Shown here piece by piece: positions 8,019 to 18,625 of a DNA stretch of 64,000 bases. The translations under genes and the position numbers were made by a program. This DNA comes from Porphyrobacter sp. AAP60 (lineage in GTDB: Bacteria; Pseudomonadota; Alphaproteobacteria; Sphingomonadales; Sphingomonadaceae): contig NZ_LJHV01000002.1 of NCBI RefSeq assembly GCF_001296025.1, forward strand, positions 708,288-772,287. The letters run 5' to 3'. How positions within the stretch are numbered: position 1 is the first letter of the stretch; every line of letters begins with the position of its first letter. The notes beneath the pieces were generated by a model. The model did no database searches and had not been told where the DNA came from. It was given only the letters and a program-made list of their open reading frames with translations.

Positions 8019-9410
8019 TCAGCCGTCTTTCATCGCCTTCAAGGCCGACAGCGCCCGCTCGCGTGCGGCCTTGTGGCCGATGATCTTGCGCGGATAGCCC
8101 GAAGGCCTGCGCCCGAATTCATCGGGATCGTGAATATGGGGCGCTTCCAGCTTGGCGAGTTCCGGCACATATTCGCGAATATAGCGCGCCGCATCGAATT
8201 TTTCCGACTGGGTCAGCGGTGCCATGATGCGGCTGAACATGTTGCTGTCCACCCCGGTGCCCGCCGTCCACTGCCAGTTGGTGGCGTTGGAGGCATAATC
8301 AGCATCGCAGAGGCAATCCCAGAACCACTTTTCGCCCTCGCGCCAATCGATCAGCAGATGCTTGATGAGGAAGCTCGCGGTGATCATCCGCACCCGGTTG
8401 TGCATCCACCCGGTCTGCCACAACTGCCGCATCCCGGCATCGACGATGGGATAGCCTGTGCGGCCCTGTTGCCATGCCTGCAAATCCTTGGCGGCGGCTT
8501 CGTCCGTGGCCGGGTCGCGCCATGCGAAACGGTCGAAATCCTCGCGGTAATTGCTGGTCGCATAGTCCGGGAACTGGCAGATCGCGTTCTGCGCATAATC
8601 GCGCCAGATCAACTCGCCCTCAAAGGTGCGCCAGCCATCGGAACGCTTGTGCTTGAAGGCATGCCATATCTGGATCGGCGAAATTTCGCCGAAATGCAGA
8701 TGCGGCGACAGGCGCGAGACCTTGTCGACCGAGGGGAAATTGCGCTTGTCGTCGTAGTCGTCGACGTGATCCAGCCACCAGGTCATGCGATCCTGCGCCG
8801 CAACCTCGCCCACCTGCCAGAATTCCGCGATACCGGCTGCCCAGTCCGGCTTGGTAGGGAGCAAATCCCATGAGGCCAGTTCGTCACTGGCAGGCCATTG
8901 CGAGGGCGAGGACAGGGTTTCAGGCGCGGGCAGTTCGTCGCGCGGGGGAAATTCGGTGCGCATGGCGCGGCTGAAGGGGGTGTAGATCTTGTACTGCCCG
9001 CCGGTGCCGGTGGTAATGCTGCCCGGCGGCATCAGGAAATTGCCGTCATGGAGTTGCAGGTCGAGGCGGTCGGCCAGTTTCTTCTGCGCCTTCCTCCACC
9101 ATGGCTCGTAATGGCGGTTGGTGTGGATTGTGCTCGCACCCACCTCTTCGGCCAGCTTGGTCAGTTCTTCCACCGCGTCCCCGCGCCGCAGGATCAGTTT
9201 GGCGTGCCGCTGGGCGAGGCTGTTCGAGAGGCTTTCGAGCGAATGATGCAACCACCAGCGCGATGCGCCCCCATAGGCGTGATGTTTGGCGCTCTCGTCG
9301 TCGAGCACATAGACGCACACCACCGGCCCGGACTTGGCAGCGTGATAAAGCGCAGGATTGTCAGCCAGCCGCAGATCACGCCGCAGCCATACGATTTGGG
9401 TGTTGGACAA
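8019..9410 (-). CDS. phrB: Deoxyribodipyrimidine photolyase
   Basis: A 463-residue light-driven DNA repair enzyme that splits cyclobutane pyrimidine dimers with FADH-. The N-terminal Rossmann antenna domain starts IVWLRRDLRLADNPAL. The C-terminal FAD domain has GRTGYPIVDAGMRQLW, WMHNRVRMITASFL and NATNWQW, all class I photolyase signatures. Full length and single-gene; an inverted repeat sits immediately upstream of its start. Confidence 0.95.
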   Translation of the reverse strand: MSNTQIVWLRRDLRLADNPALYHAAKSGPVVCVYVLDDESAKHHAYGGASRWWLHHSLESLSNSLAQRHAKLILRRGDAVEELTKLAEEVGASTIHTNRHYEPWWRKAQKKLADRLDLQLHDGNFLMPPGSITTGTGGQYKIYTPFSRAMRTEFPPRDELPAPETLSSPSQWPASDELASWDLLPTKPDWAAGIAEFWQVGEVAAQDRMTWWLDHVDDYDDKRNFPSVDKVSRLSPHLHFGEISPIQIWHAFKHKRSDGWRTFEGELIWRDYAQNAICQFPDYATSNYREDFDRFAWRDPATDEAAAKDLQAWQQGRTGYPIVDAGMRQLWQTGWMHNRVRMITASFLIKHLLIDWREGEKWFWDCLCDADYASNATNWQWTAGTGVDSNMFSRIMAPLTQSEKFDAARYIREYVPELAKLEAPHIHDPDEFGRRPSGYPRKIIGHKAARERALSALKAMKDG

Positions 9411-9418
9411 AACAAACT

Positions 9419-9510
9419 CCGTTCACCCTGAGCTTGTCGAAGGGCTGTCCTTCTTCTGGCACCGAGCGAGAAAGTGAAGTGCAGGGCTTCGACAAGCTCA
9501 GCCCGAACGG
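9419..9510. repeat. Inverted repeat between YdjM-type gene and photolyase
   Basis: CCGTTCACCCTGAGCTTG at 9419 is mirrored by an arm ending at 9510 whose reverse complement reads CCGTTCGGGCTGAGCTTG, both extending through TCGAAG. Arms are about 28 bases with roughly 35 bases between. The TGAGCTTGTCGAAG core is common in Sphingomonadales intergenic spaces. It is a different family from the element at 860-960. Confidence 0.85.
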
Positions 9511-9529
9511 ATGTGGGAAGGTAATGCGC

Positions 9530-10495
9530 CTAGCCCCCAGGAAGTTCCTCACACCGCACATTGGGCAGCGCGACGGAGAACCGGCCCCGCGCGCGCGGAT
9601 CATAGAAGCGGGCATCGTAAAGGATCACCGAACCGTCGTCCGCGCGGGTCGAAAAGGGCGCGCGCGACCAGAACAGGAAGGCGTCGAGCTGGGAATTGGC
9701 GCGGCGGGCGTCGGCGAAGTCGGGTAGCTTGCACATCTGTTCGGCGATCGGATCGAGTGCGGTGTCGTCGGGGCCAATTGCGCGGCGGACGAACCAGCGG
9801 CCGTCGCCGCCGAACAGCACCTCGCGAGAAAGAGGGTTGAGCGGCACGGGGCTGCCGATGGTCGCGACCTCGCCCGACGAAAAGCCTCGCATCTGCGCGT
9901 AAAGTGCGCCGTTCTCTTGGGCGGTGTGGGTGATCGCCCCATTCAACCCGATGTAAGACAACGCTGCCGCAATCCCCACCCGCGCAGGCCGCATCCACTC
10001 AGCCCCGGCCTTCTCCCGCCGCCGCGACCACCACACGCTGCCGATCAGCAGCGCCCACAGCCACACGTCGATGATGAACAGCGTATCGCCATAGAACCAC
10101 CGCGAAGAAAACGGCTCCAGCAGCCGGATGCCGTAGACATTGAGCCAGTCGAAGAACGGGTGGCTGAGGCAGCCGATGAAGGCCATCGCGTAGAGCCAGC
10201 CGAACCGCACCGGCAGCCGATCCTCGGGCCGTTTCCCGCGCTTCGTCTGCCAGCGGTCGAACGCCCACAGCAGCCCGGCCAGCACCAACGGCAGCAGCAC
10301 CAGCGCGGGCGGGCCGTGGGTGATGCCGCGGCGGAAGGCGAGATGCTCGGTGCCCTCCAGCCAGAAAAAGCACGCAGCGTCCACATCGGGAAGGTTCGCG
10401 CCGATGATCAGCGCGGGCATCGCGAGCCCCGTGGTGCGCTTCAGCCCCGCCTGCCCCAGCACCGCGCCGACAAGGCTATGTGTCAGATTGTCCAT
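9530..10495 (-). CDS. Membrane-bound metal-dependent hydrolase-like protein (YdjM/DUF457 family)
   Basis: A 321-residue inner-membrane protein opening with MDNLTHSLVGAVLGQAG, the family signature. Further conserved His/Asp groups are GANLPDVDA, RRGITHGP and CLSHPFFDWLNVYG, which form the putative metal site within four to five membrane segments in the first 200 residues. The C-terminal 120 residues are soluble and less conserved. The E. coli relative YdjM belongs to the LexA regulon, but no LexA box is visible here. Substrate unknown. Confidence 0.82.
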   Translation of the reverse strand: MDNLTHSLVGAVLGQAGLKRTTGLAMPALIIGANLPDVDAACFFWLEGTEHLAFRRGITHGPPALVLLPLVLAGLLWAFDRWQTKRGKRPEDRLPVRFGWLYAMAFIGCLSHPFFDWLNVYGIRLLEPFSSRWFYGDTLFIIDVWLWALLIGSVWWSRRREKAGAEWMRPARVGIAAALSYIGLNGAITHTAQENGALYAQMRGFSSGEVATIGSPVPLNPLSREVLFGGDGRWFVRRAIGPDDTALDPIAEQMCKLPDFADARRANSQLDAFLFWSRAPFSTRADDGSVILYDARFYDPRARGRFSVALPNVRCEELPGG

Positions 10496-10607
10496 ATGTT
10501 TGCAGGTCTAGCGGCACAGCCATGCGCAGGGAACCGCAAATGCGCTTGGCACTTGCGCCCGGCCTCGCCTATCGCTGCGCCAAACAGACATGCGGGAGAG
10601 ACGCCAT

Positions 10608-11561
10608 ATGACCGACCAGACCCCTTACATCCGACCCGACATGAAAGGCTTCCTCGACATGATGGCGGCGGTGAACGGGCCGAAGCTGGCTGACATGACG
10701 CTGGAGGAAGCCCGAGCCTCTTATCAAGCCATGCACAATATTGCCGACCGCCCGGCCCGCGCTCTGCCGGTGATCCGTGACTTCGCCTGCCCCGGCCCCA
10801 ACGGCGACATTCCGCTGCGCATGTATGATGCCCGCGAAACCCGCGATGCAGCCTCGCCGGTGGTGATGTTCTTCCACGGCGGCGGCTTCGTTATCGGCGA
10901 TCTCGACACCCACCATGCGCTCTGCACAGAAATCGCAGGCCTGATCGACCTGCCGCTGGTCGCAGTGCATTACGCCCGCGCGCCCGAAGCGCCCTTCCCC
11001 GCCGCGATCCTCGATTGCGAGGCGGCGACGCGCTGGGTAGCGGGCAGCCCTGCCGAATTGGAGCGCCAAGCCTCCGGCATCATCACTATCGGCGACAGCG
11101 CAGGAGGCAATGCCACGGTGGTGGTCAGCCAGATGCTCAGCGCGAACCCCGCCGCCGTGCCGGTGGTGCTGCAAGTGCCGATCTTCCCGCTGGTGGCAGA
11201 CGCCAATGGCTCTGAAAGCATGGCAGGCTTCAGCGAGGGCTTTTTGCTCACCGCAGACACAATGGGCTTCTTCGATGCCGCCTACGCTGCCGATCGCGCC
11301 GACCCGCGCGGTTTCCCGATCCTTTCCGATCACAGCAGCGCCCCGCCCACCATCGTCGTCACCGCCAGCCTCGATCCGATCCGCGATTCGGGCCGTGAGT
11401 ATGCCAAGGCCCTGGTCGATGCCGGGCGCGACGTCGTTTTCCTCGAAATGCGCGGGGTGACGCACAGCTTCACCAACCTGCGTCAGGCCGTGCCGAGCAC
11501 GCAGGCCGATCTGGAACGCATCATCGCCGCGATGCAGTTCATGCTGGCAAATCCGGCATGA
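10608..11561 (+). CDS. Alpha/beta hydrolase, HSL-type esterase
   Basis: A 317-residue esterase of the hormone-sensitive-lipase family (lipolytic family IV). The oxyanion motif HGGG lies in FFHGGGFVIGD, the nucleophile is the Ser of GDSAGG, the acid is in DPIRD and the His is in GVTHSF. No signal peptide, so cytoplasmic. MTDQTPYIRPDMKG at 10608 is chosen; an ATG at 10590 would add six unusual residues. The TGA overlaps the rppH ATG (ATGA), giving a two-gene unit. Confidence 0.9.
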   Translation: MTDQTPYIRPDMKGFLDMMAAVNGPKLADMTLEEARASYQAMHNIADRPARALPVIRDFACPGPNGDIPLRMYDARETRDAASPVVMFFHGGGFVIGDLDTHHALCTEIAGLIDLPLVAVHYARAPEAPFPAAILDCEAATRWVAGSPAELERQASGIITIGDSAGGNATVVVSQMLSANPAAVPVVLQVPIFPLVADANGSESMAGFSEGFLLTADTMGFFDAAYAADRADPRGFPILSDHSSAPPTIVVTASLDPIRDSGREYAKALVDAGRDVVFLEMRGVTHSFTNLRQAVPSTQADLERIIAAMQFMLANPA

Positions 11562-12037
11562 ACCCCGAAGACCTGCCATATCGCCCCTGCGCGGGGTTCA
11601 TGCTGGTCAATCCAGACGGCCTTGTTTTCGTGGGTGAGCGCATCGATGCGTCTGCGCACGGCTTCTGGCAGATGCCCCAAGGCGGGATCGACAAGGGCGA
11701 AGATGTGCGCACCGCCGCCCTGCGCGAGTTGGAGGAAGAAACCGGGATCGGCGCACATCTGGTCGAAGTGATCGCGCAAGGATCGCAAGCCTTCTTCTAC
11801 GATCTGCCGCCCGAATTGCTGGGCAAGGTGTGGAAGGGCAAATATCGCGGGCAGGAACAATACTGGTTCCTGGGCCGGTTCCTCGGCAGCGATACCGATA
11901 TCGATCTGAACGCCCACGATCCGGCAGAATTCAAGGCCTATCGCTGGGTCGCGCCGGAAACGCTGCCCGATCTGATCGTGCCGTTCAAACGCGATGTCTA
12001 TGCCGCGCTAGTGGCGGAGTTCGGCCCGCTGATCTGA
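11558..12037 (+). CDS. rppH: RNA pyrophosphohydrolase
   Basis: A 159-residue Nudix hydrolase that removes pyrophosphate from 5'-triphosphate RNA, starting RNase E-dependent decay. The Nudix box GGIDKGEDVRTAALREL followed by EEETGI matches G-x5-E-x7-R-E-x2-E-E-x-G-x. The N-terminus LPYRPCAGFMLVN and the FWQMPQGG segment are typical of RppH rather than other Nudix enzymes. Length is normal. It overlaps the upstream esterase gene by four bases. Confidence 0.93.
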   Translation: MNPEDLPYRPCAGFMLVNPDGLVFVGERIDASAHGFWQMPQGGIDKGEDVRTAALRELEEETGIGAHLVEVIAQGSQAFFYDLPPELLGKVWKGKYRGQEQYWFLGRFLGSDTDIDLNAHDPAEFKAYRWVAPETLPDLIVPFKRDVYAALVAEFGPLI

Positions 12038-12057
12038 GCCGATCTTTTATAATCGCG

Positions 12058-12558
12058 TCAGTTGCTCGCTGGGCCCATGTCCGCGCTGCTGTCAGCGGCC
12101 AGCCGCGCAGGGATACCGCGGGCGATGGTGCCTTGCAGCGCCACCGTTTCGGGGCAGTTATCGCCGCACAGGCTTTGCAGCTTGGCAAGGTTGCGCTTGG
12201 CCTTTTCCAGCGCGCCCTTTTCCACCAGCGCCGAGCCTTCGCCCGATATCGCGGCGAAATTGCCCGGCTCACGCTCCAGCGCCTCGCGGTAGTAACGGAT
12301 CGCCTTGCCCTGCAGCCCGCTTTGACGGGCGGCCTCGCCAAGGTCGATGAAGATCGCGGTGTAACCCGGATCAACCGCCAGCGCGGCTTCGAAAGCATCG
12401 ATCGCGGCTTGCGTGTCGCCTGCATTCAGCAAGGCCTGCCCCTGCGCCACCAACGCCGCCGCGCGCGGATCGGGTGCCTTGCCCGATTGGGCGGTCAGCA
12501 CGCTTGCCGACATGGCCAGACAAAGCGAGAGGGCGGCAGCAGCAGGCGCGAAACGCAT
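12058..12558 (-). CDS. Exported tetratricopeptide-repeat protein
   Basis: A 166-residue protein with a signal peptide (MRFAPAAAALSLCLAMSASV, cleavage after TAQ) and two to three TPR units, for example GDTQAAIDAFEAALAVDP and GKAIRYYREALEREP. A Cys pair in LCGDNCPE may form a disulfide. AAGGAG lies just upstream of ATG 12558, fixing the start. Probably periplasmic and a protein-protein interaction module; no specific partner is indicated. Confidence 0.8.
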   Translation of the reverse strand: MRFAPAAAALSLCLAMSASVLTAQSGKAPDPRAAALVAQGQALLNAGDTQAAIDAFEAALAVDPGYTAIFIDLGEAARQSGLQGKAIRYYREALEREPGNFAAISGEGSALVEKGALEKAKRNLAKLQSLCGDNCPETVALQGTIARGIPARLAADSSADMGPASN

Positions 12559-12620
12559 CAGAAGCTCCTTCAGTGCATGAGACCGGGAACCGGTAGGCTG
12601 GGTCATATCATGCGAAGCTA

Positions 12621-13799
12621 TCATGGTGAACGCAAGCACGCGATGAAAAAACCATCCGTGCCGTCGTGAAGCGGATCGAGCCGCCATCCGCTCACCCGTT
12701 CCCGGCCCAGCGGCAGCGGTAGCGCCTCCGCCTGCCAACCGGGATGGCGGGCAAGGAAGGCGGTAATCCTGTCCGGCCCTTCGGCATCGAGCACCGAACA
12801 GGTGACGAACACCATCGTGCCGCCGCCGCGCACCAGATAGGAGCCGATGTCCAGCACGTGGTCCTGCAAGGCGTTCAATCGCTTCAGTTCGGCCGGATCA
12901 AGCCGCCAGCGGCCTTCGGGGCTGCGCCGCCAGGTGCCGCTGCCCGAACAGGGCGCATCGACCAGTACGTGATCAGCCTTGCCCGCCCAATTGCCCAGCG
13001 TGCGCATTTCGCGCGTGGGATCGAGCAGGACGATGTTGTCGATCTGCGCGCCCGCCCGTTCGGCCCGCGGCGCAAGGTTGCCCAGTCGCCGCTTGTCGGT
13101 ATCGGCCGCGACGATGCTGGCCGCATTGCCCAGCCGTGCGGCCAGCGCCAGCGTCTTGCCGCCGCCGCCCGCGCACAGATCGACGATGATATCGCCCGCC
13201 GCCACCGGCAGCGCATCGATAATCAGCTGGCTGCCGTGATCCTGCACTTCGATCAGGCCTTGGGCATAGGCATCCCACTGTTCGACCTGCGTGCCCGAGG
13301 GGAAGCGCAATGCCTGCGAGGCGGCGAGCGGTTCGCCTGCTTCGGGCAGTTCAACCGTCGCCCGGTCGGCTTTCAAGGCGTTGACCCGGATATCCAGCGG
13401 AGCGCGATCCAGCAGTGCGACGATCTCCGGCCCGCCAAGGCCGGAAGCGCGCAAAGCAGCAGCCAGCCATTTGGGCGCGAGGCCGGTCTTGGCGACCACC
13501 TCGCCATCAACCTTGGGCGCAGGGCCGTGGGGCGATCCGTCGAACAGTGCGGCAATCTCAGGGTCTTGCGCCGCCACCGCCAGCATTGCCGCGCGGCCGT
13601 TTTCAGGGACAGGGCCACAGAGGCGAATGGCCTGATACACCAGATCGCGCACCGCCCGCCGGTCTTTCGATCCGGCATAGCGGCGGGCGCGGAAATATTC
13701 GGCGATGATGCGGTCAGCCGGCGCGCCTTTGGTGCGCGCCGCCGGGATGATGGTATCAAGCAGTTCGATTGCTGCCTGCACGCGGGCAGCGGGGATCAT
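12621..13799 (-). CDS. RsmB/NOP-family RNA (cytosine-5) methyltransferase
   Basis: A 392-residue SAM-dependent methyltransferase. An N-terminal helical RNA-binding region precedes the catalytic domain, with SAM motif IIVDLCAGGGGKTLAL, motif IV DAPCSGSGTWRRSPE and motif VI FVTCSVLDAEG, the two Cys residues of m5C RNA methyltransferases. It resembles RsmB (16S rRNA C967) but is shorter than the E. coli enzyme, so the exact target is an inference. It is co-directional with the TPR gene and guaB; 30 bases separate it from guaB. Confidence 0.88.
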   Translation of the reverse strand: MIPAARVQAAIELLDTIIPAARTKGAPADRIIAEYFRARRYAGSKDRRAVRDLVYQAIRLCGPVPENGRAAMLAVAAQDPEIAALFDGSPHGPAPKVDGEVVAKTGLAPKWLAAALRASGLGGPEIVALLDRAPLDIRVNALKADRATVELPEAGEPLAASQALRFPSGTQVEQWDAYAQGLIEVQDHGSQLIIDALPVAAGDIIVDLCAGGGGKTLALAARLGNAASIVAADTDKRRLGNLAPRAERAGAQIDNIVLLDPTREMRTLGNWAGKADHVLVDAPCSGSGTWRRSPEGRWRLDPAELKRLNALQDHVLDIGSYLVRGGGTMVFVTCSVLDAEGPDRITAFLARHPGWQAEALPLPLGRERVSGWRLDPLHDGTDGFFIACLRSP

Positions 13800-13829
13800 G
13801 ATCCTTTCCCCGTTGCGGGAAAGATGGGT

Positions 13830-15380
<1,551 letters not shown>

Positions 15381-15397
15381 CTAGGGTCAGGGCCTGT

Positions 15398-16894
15398 TTA
15401 CCCCGCAGGCGGCTGATAACGCGCCGGATCGGCAATAATCCGGATCAGTCCTTCATGCAGCAGCAGATCCTCCACCGCACCGCTGAGATCGAGCGCCGCA
15501 GGCGTATCGGACGGACGGTGATAGCGGCTGGACAGGAAGGGTTGCAGGATCTCGCTGGTGCCATAGCTGCTTGATAACAGCACAGTCGGCACCCCGGCAT
15601 TCAGCAGCGCTGCGCCATCCTGCCGCTGGACAAAACTGGCGGCCAGTGCCTCATCGCCCAGCGTGCGCCCGCTGCGCGCGGCATGGTCGATGATGATCTG
15701 GTCAAGCGGGGTCGCGCCGCGCCCGATGAAGCCAAGCGCGCTGCCTGCCGGAGCGACCGAGACCATATCGAAGTTGAACGCTGCCACGATCTGCGTCAGC
15801 GCCAGCGGCGGGGCTTCGGCAAAGGCCCGTGCGCCGAGCAGGCCGGATTCCTCTGCCGTGGTGGCAAGCACATAGATATCGCGCGCAAGCGGCGGGCCGG
15901 ATTTGAGCCGCTGCGCCAGTTCCAGCATCGCGGCAATCCCGCTGGCATTGTCGGCCGCGCCCTTGCAGATCCGGTCTTCGGCATCGGCCGGGCCGCATTC
16001 GCCCAGGTGATCCCAGTGGCCCAGCAACAGCACGGCCCCCGCATCCGGCGCGCTACCCGCGATCTTGCCGACCAGATTGTAACTGGTGAACTCGCGCCGG
16101 TCTGCCGCCGCTTCCAGCGTGATCGCCAGATTGATCTCGATCGGGGAGAAATCTTCCGCATCGGCATCGGCCTTCATCCGCGCCCAGCGCGCCTCACCCA
16201 TGAATGCGGCCATCGCGGCATCGGTGATATAGGCGGAAAGCGTATCCTTGTCCTCGCTGGCAAGCCGCACCCGTTCCCGCGATCCGGCTCTGCGCAGGCG
16301 GGCAATGGCGGCCTCGTCAGGCACCACGGTCAGCACGGCGGTGGCGCGCTGGTCGAACAGCGCCGCGCGCCGGGCCACATCGCGGGAGGGATCGGGAAGC
16401 ATCACCGCCACGGCTCCGGCCATGGCGTCGGTCAGCACAAGGCCGTCACCCTTGCCCACAAACACCACCGGCACACCTGTGGCAGGGCCACTGGTCGCCA
16501 GCGCCCGGCGGCGGGGGGTAAAGACAATGGCATCGCTTTCCGGAACGGTCACACTGTTGAGCCCCTGCGTCAGCGTCAACTGGCCCGAAAGCGCGCGGGT
16601 CGACACCAGATCAACCGGCATCCGCCAATAGCTGCCCGGATCGCCGGTGCCAGACACCAGCCCGGCCTCGCCCATGCGCTGTTCCAGAAAAGCGATCGTC
16701 GCTTCCTCGCCCGGCGTCCCCGGCTTGCGCCCGCCGAGTTCATCGCTGGCGAGCACTTCGATATCAGCCATCATCCGCGCCGCGATTGCCTCGCGGTCGT
16801 TAGTCGATACGCTCTCAACCGGAACATGCGCGCAGGCCGCCAGCAGCAGGGACGCCAGCAGGGTGAACAGCAGCCGGGCGTTGTTTGCGCTCAT
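15398..16894 (-). CDS. M28-family zinc aminopeptidase, lipoprotein
   Basis: A 498-residue exported metallopeptidase. The signal peptide ends in SLLLAACAHV, a lipobox. Zinc ligands and catalytic residues fit M28: GHWDHLG, the Asp of GAADNASGIA, the Glu pair of TAEESGLLG, FDMVS and RYHRPSD. An inserted PA-type region precedes the catalytic domain (about residues 130-230). The ATG at 16894 overlaps the upstream 3-hydroxybutyrate dehydrogenase stop (ATGA), so the two are in one operon. Likely a periplasmic or outer-membrane-anchored peptide scavenger. Confidence 0.88.
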   Translation of the reverse strand: MSANNARLLFTLLASLLLAACAHVPVESVSTNDREAIAARMMADIEVLASDELGGRKPGTPGEEATIAFLEQRMGEAGLVSGTGDPGSYWRMPVDLVSTRALSGQLTLTQGLNSVTVPESDAIVFTPRRRALATSGPATGVPVVFVGKGDGLVLTDAMAGAVAVMLPDPSRDVARRAALFDQRATAVLTVVPDEAAIARLRRAGSRERVRLASEDKDTLSAYITDAAMAAFMGEARWARMKADADAEDFSPIEINLAITLEAAADRREFTSYNLVGKIAGSAPDAGAVLLLGHWDHLGECGPADAEDRICKGAADNASGIAAMLELAQRLKSGPPLARDIYVLATTAEESGLLGARAFAEAPPLALTQIVAAFNFDMVSVAPAGSALGFIGRGATPLDQIIIDHAARSGRTLGDEALAASFVQRQDGAALLNAGVPTVLLSSSYGTSEILQPFLSSRYHRPSDTPAALDLSGAVEDLLLHEGLIRIIADPARYQPPAG

Positions 16895-17643
16895 TCGGCG
16901 GTCCATCCCCCGTCGATGCTGTAATTCGCCCCCGTGATATTGCGCGCTGCATCGCCGCACAGAAACAGCGCCAGCGCGGCGACATCTTCAGGCAACACAA
17001 AGCTCTTGGTCGGCTGCTTGGCCAGCAGCACATCATTCATCACCTGCTCGCGCGTCATGCCGCGGGCGGCCATGGTGTCGGGGATCTGGCCTTCAACCAG
17101 CGGCGTCCAGACATAGCCCGGCGAGATGCAGTTGGCGGTGATGCCGTGGGTCGCCAGTTCCAGCGCGATGGTTTTGGTAAAGCCCGCCATCGCGTGCTTG
17201 GCCGCGACATAGGCGCTCTTGAAGGGCGAGGCGGTGAGCGAATGGGCGCTGGCGGTGGCGATGATCCGCCCCCAGCCTTTCGCCTTCATCCCCGGCACCG
17301 CGAGCCGCGTGGTGTGGAACGCCGCGGAAAGGTTCAGGGCGATGATCGCATCCCATTTTTCGGGCGGGAAATCCTCGACCGGGGCAACGTGCTGCATCCC
17401 GGCATTGTTGACGAGGATATCGATCGGGCCAATGTCGGCCATCATCGCCGCAATGGCATCGGGCTGCATCAGGTTCGCACCGTTGTAGCTTGCGCCCAAT
17501 TCGTCGCAAAGGCCTGCGATTTCATCGGCATCGCCAAACCCGTTGAGGATCACCTCGGCACCCTCGGCGGCCAGCGCCCGCGCGATGGCAAGCCCGATTC
17601 CCGATGTCGAACCGGTGACAAGGGCGCGCTTGTCCTTGAGCAT
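16891..17643 (-). CDS. bdhA: 3-hydroxybutyrate dehydrogenase (SDR)
   Basis: A 250-residue SDR. It has TGSTSGIGLAIARAL, NGFGDADEI, NNAGMQHVAPVEDFP, KWDAIIALNLSAAFHTTR and the catalytic Tyr/Lys in YVAAK, which closely match known D-3-hydroxybutyrate dehydrogenases (3-hydroxybutyrate + NAD+ to acetoacetate). The start at ATG 17643 is eight bases after AGGAG; the ATG at 17652 is too close to it. It could act on monomers from polyester turnover, but the class II PHA genes are more than 30 kb away and prefer longer chains. Confidence 0.83.
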   Translation of the reverse strand: MLKDKRALVTGSTSGIGLAIARALAAEGAEVILNGFGDADEIAGLCDELGASYNGANLMQPDAIAAMMADIGPIDILVNNAGMQHVAPVEDFPPEKWDAIIALNLSAAFHTTRLAVPGMKAKGWGRIIATASAHSLTASPFKSAYVAAKHAMAGFTKTIALELATHGITANCISPGYVWTPLVEGQIPDTMAARGMTREQVMNDVLLAKQPTKSFVLPEDVAALALFLCGDAARNITGANYSIDGGWTAE

Positions 17644-17749
17644 TGGTCGCATCTCCTGCACGTTCGGCCTCTTGCCCATCGCTTTTGCCGCGCGAATTGC
17701 GGCTGTCCAGCAAATTGCCGAACGAATACGACGAATGGAGGGGACACGA

Positions 17750-18625
17750 ATGCGGTTAGGCCCGTTTGACACATCGAATATCAATGTTCGTTCCAGCAGC
17801 GCAGGCGGCGGCGGGGTTGGCCGCGCTGGCGGGATCGGCTGCGGCACGCTGGTGATCGCGCTGATCGGGGCCACGGTGTTCGGGCTCGATCCGATGCAGA
17901 CCATCGGCATGGTGCAAGGCGTGCAGCAGCAGGCTGGGCCGGTGCAAGGCGGCGGGAGTAGCGAACTGACGGCAGATGAAGTCTGCGCGCAGAACGCCTA
18001 CGCAACCGAGGCTTGCGCGGCCCTCGCCAGCCTCGATGCCACCTGGGCGGCGGCGTTTCAGCGCGCCAACCTGCCGTTTGAACAGCCCGTGCTCGATCTG
18101 TACCGCGATGGCGCTGTAGATACCAAAGGCTGCGGTAGCGCCACCTCGGCAGCGGGGCCGTTCTACTGCCCGGCAGACAAGGGTATCTATATCGACACGA
18201 GCTTCTATGACCAGTTGGCGCAGATGTCCGGCACGGGCGGCGATTTCGCGCGGCTTTATGTGCTGGCGCATGAATATGGCCACCACATCCAGACGATTAC
18301 GGGCCTGTCGCCGCAGGTCAGGCAAGCACAGCAGCGCAACCCCTCTGCCGCCAACCGCCTGCAGGTGGCGATGGAATTGCAGGCGGATTGCTATGCGGGA
18401 ATGTGGGCCGGCCGCAACCGCGACAAGATTGAACCCGGCGATCTGGAAGAAGGCCTGAAAGCCGCCAGCGCCATCGGGGACGACACTTTGATGCGCAATG
18501 CCGGTCAAAGCATCAGACCGGAAAACTTTACCCACGGTACCAGCCGTCAGCGCATGGAAGCGCTCAAACTAGGATTGGAAAGTCGCAATGATTCTGCCTG
18601 TGAAGTCTTCTTCGATGCGGGTTAA
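17750..18625 (+). CDS. Neutral zinc metallopeptidase (YpfJ family)
   Basis: A 291-residue protein: a short cytoplasmic Gly/Ser-rich N-terminus, one membrane segment (about residues 29-46, IGCGTLVIALIGATVFGL), then a zincin domain with HEYGHH at 174-179. A downstream MELQADCYAGMWAG supplies the third ligand, as in the YpfJ/zinc_peptidase family. A strong GGAGGGG precedes ATG 17750. The next gene starts inside its 3' end. Biological substrate unknown. Confidence 0.87.
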   Translation: MRLGPFDTSNINVRSSSAGGGGVGRAGGIGCGTLVIALIGATVFGLDPMQTIGMVQGVQQQAGPVQGGGSSELTADEVCAQNAYATEACAALASLDATWAAAFQRANLPFEQPVLDLYRDGAVDTKGCGSATSAAGPFYCPADKGIYIDTSFYDQLAQMSGTGGDFARLYVLAHEYGHHIQTITGLSPQVRQAQQRNPSAANRLQVAMELQADCYAGMWAGRNRDKIEPGDLEEGLKAASAIGDDTLMRNAGQSIRPENFTHGTSRQRMEALKLGLESRNDSACEVFFDAG

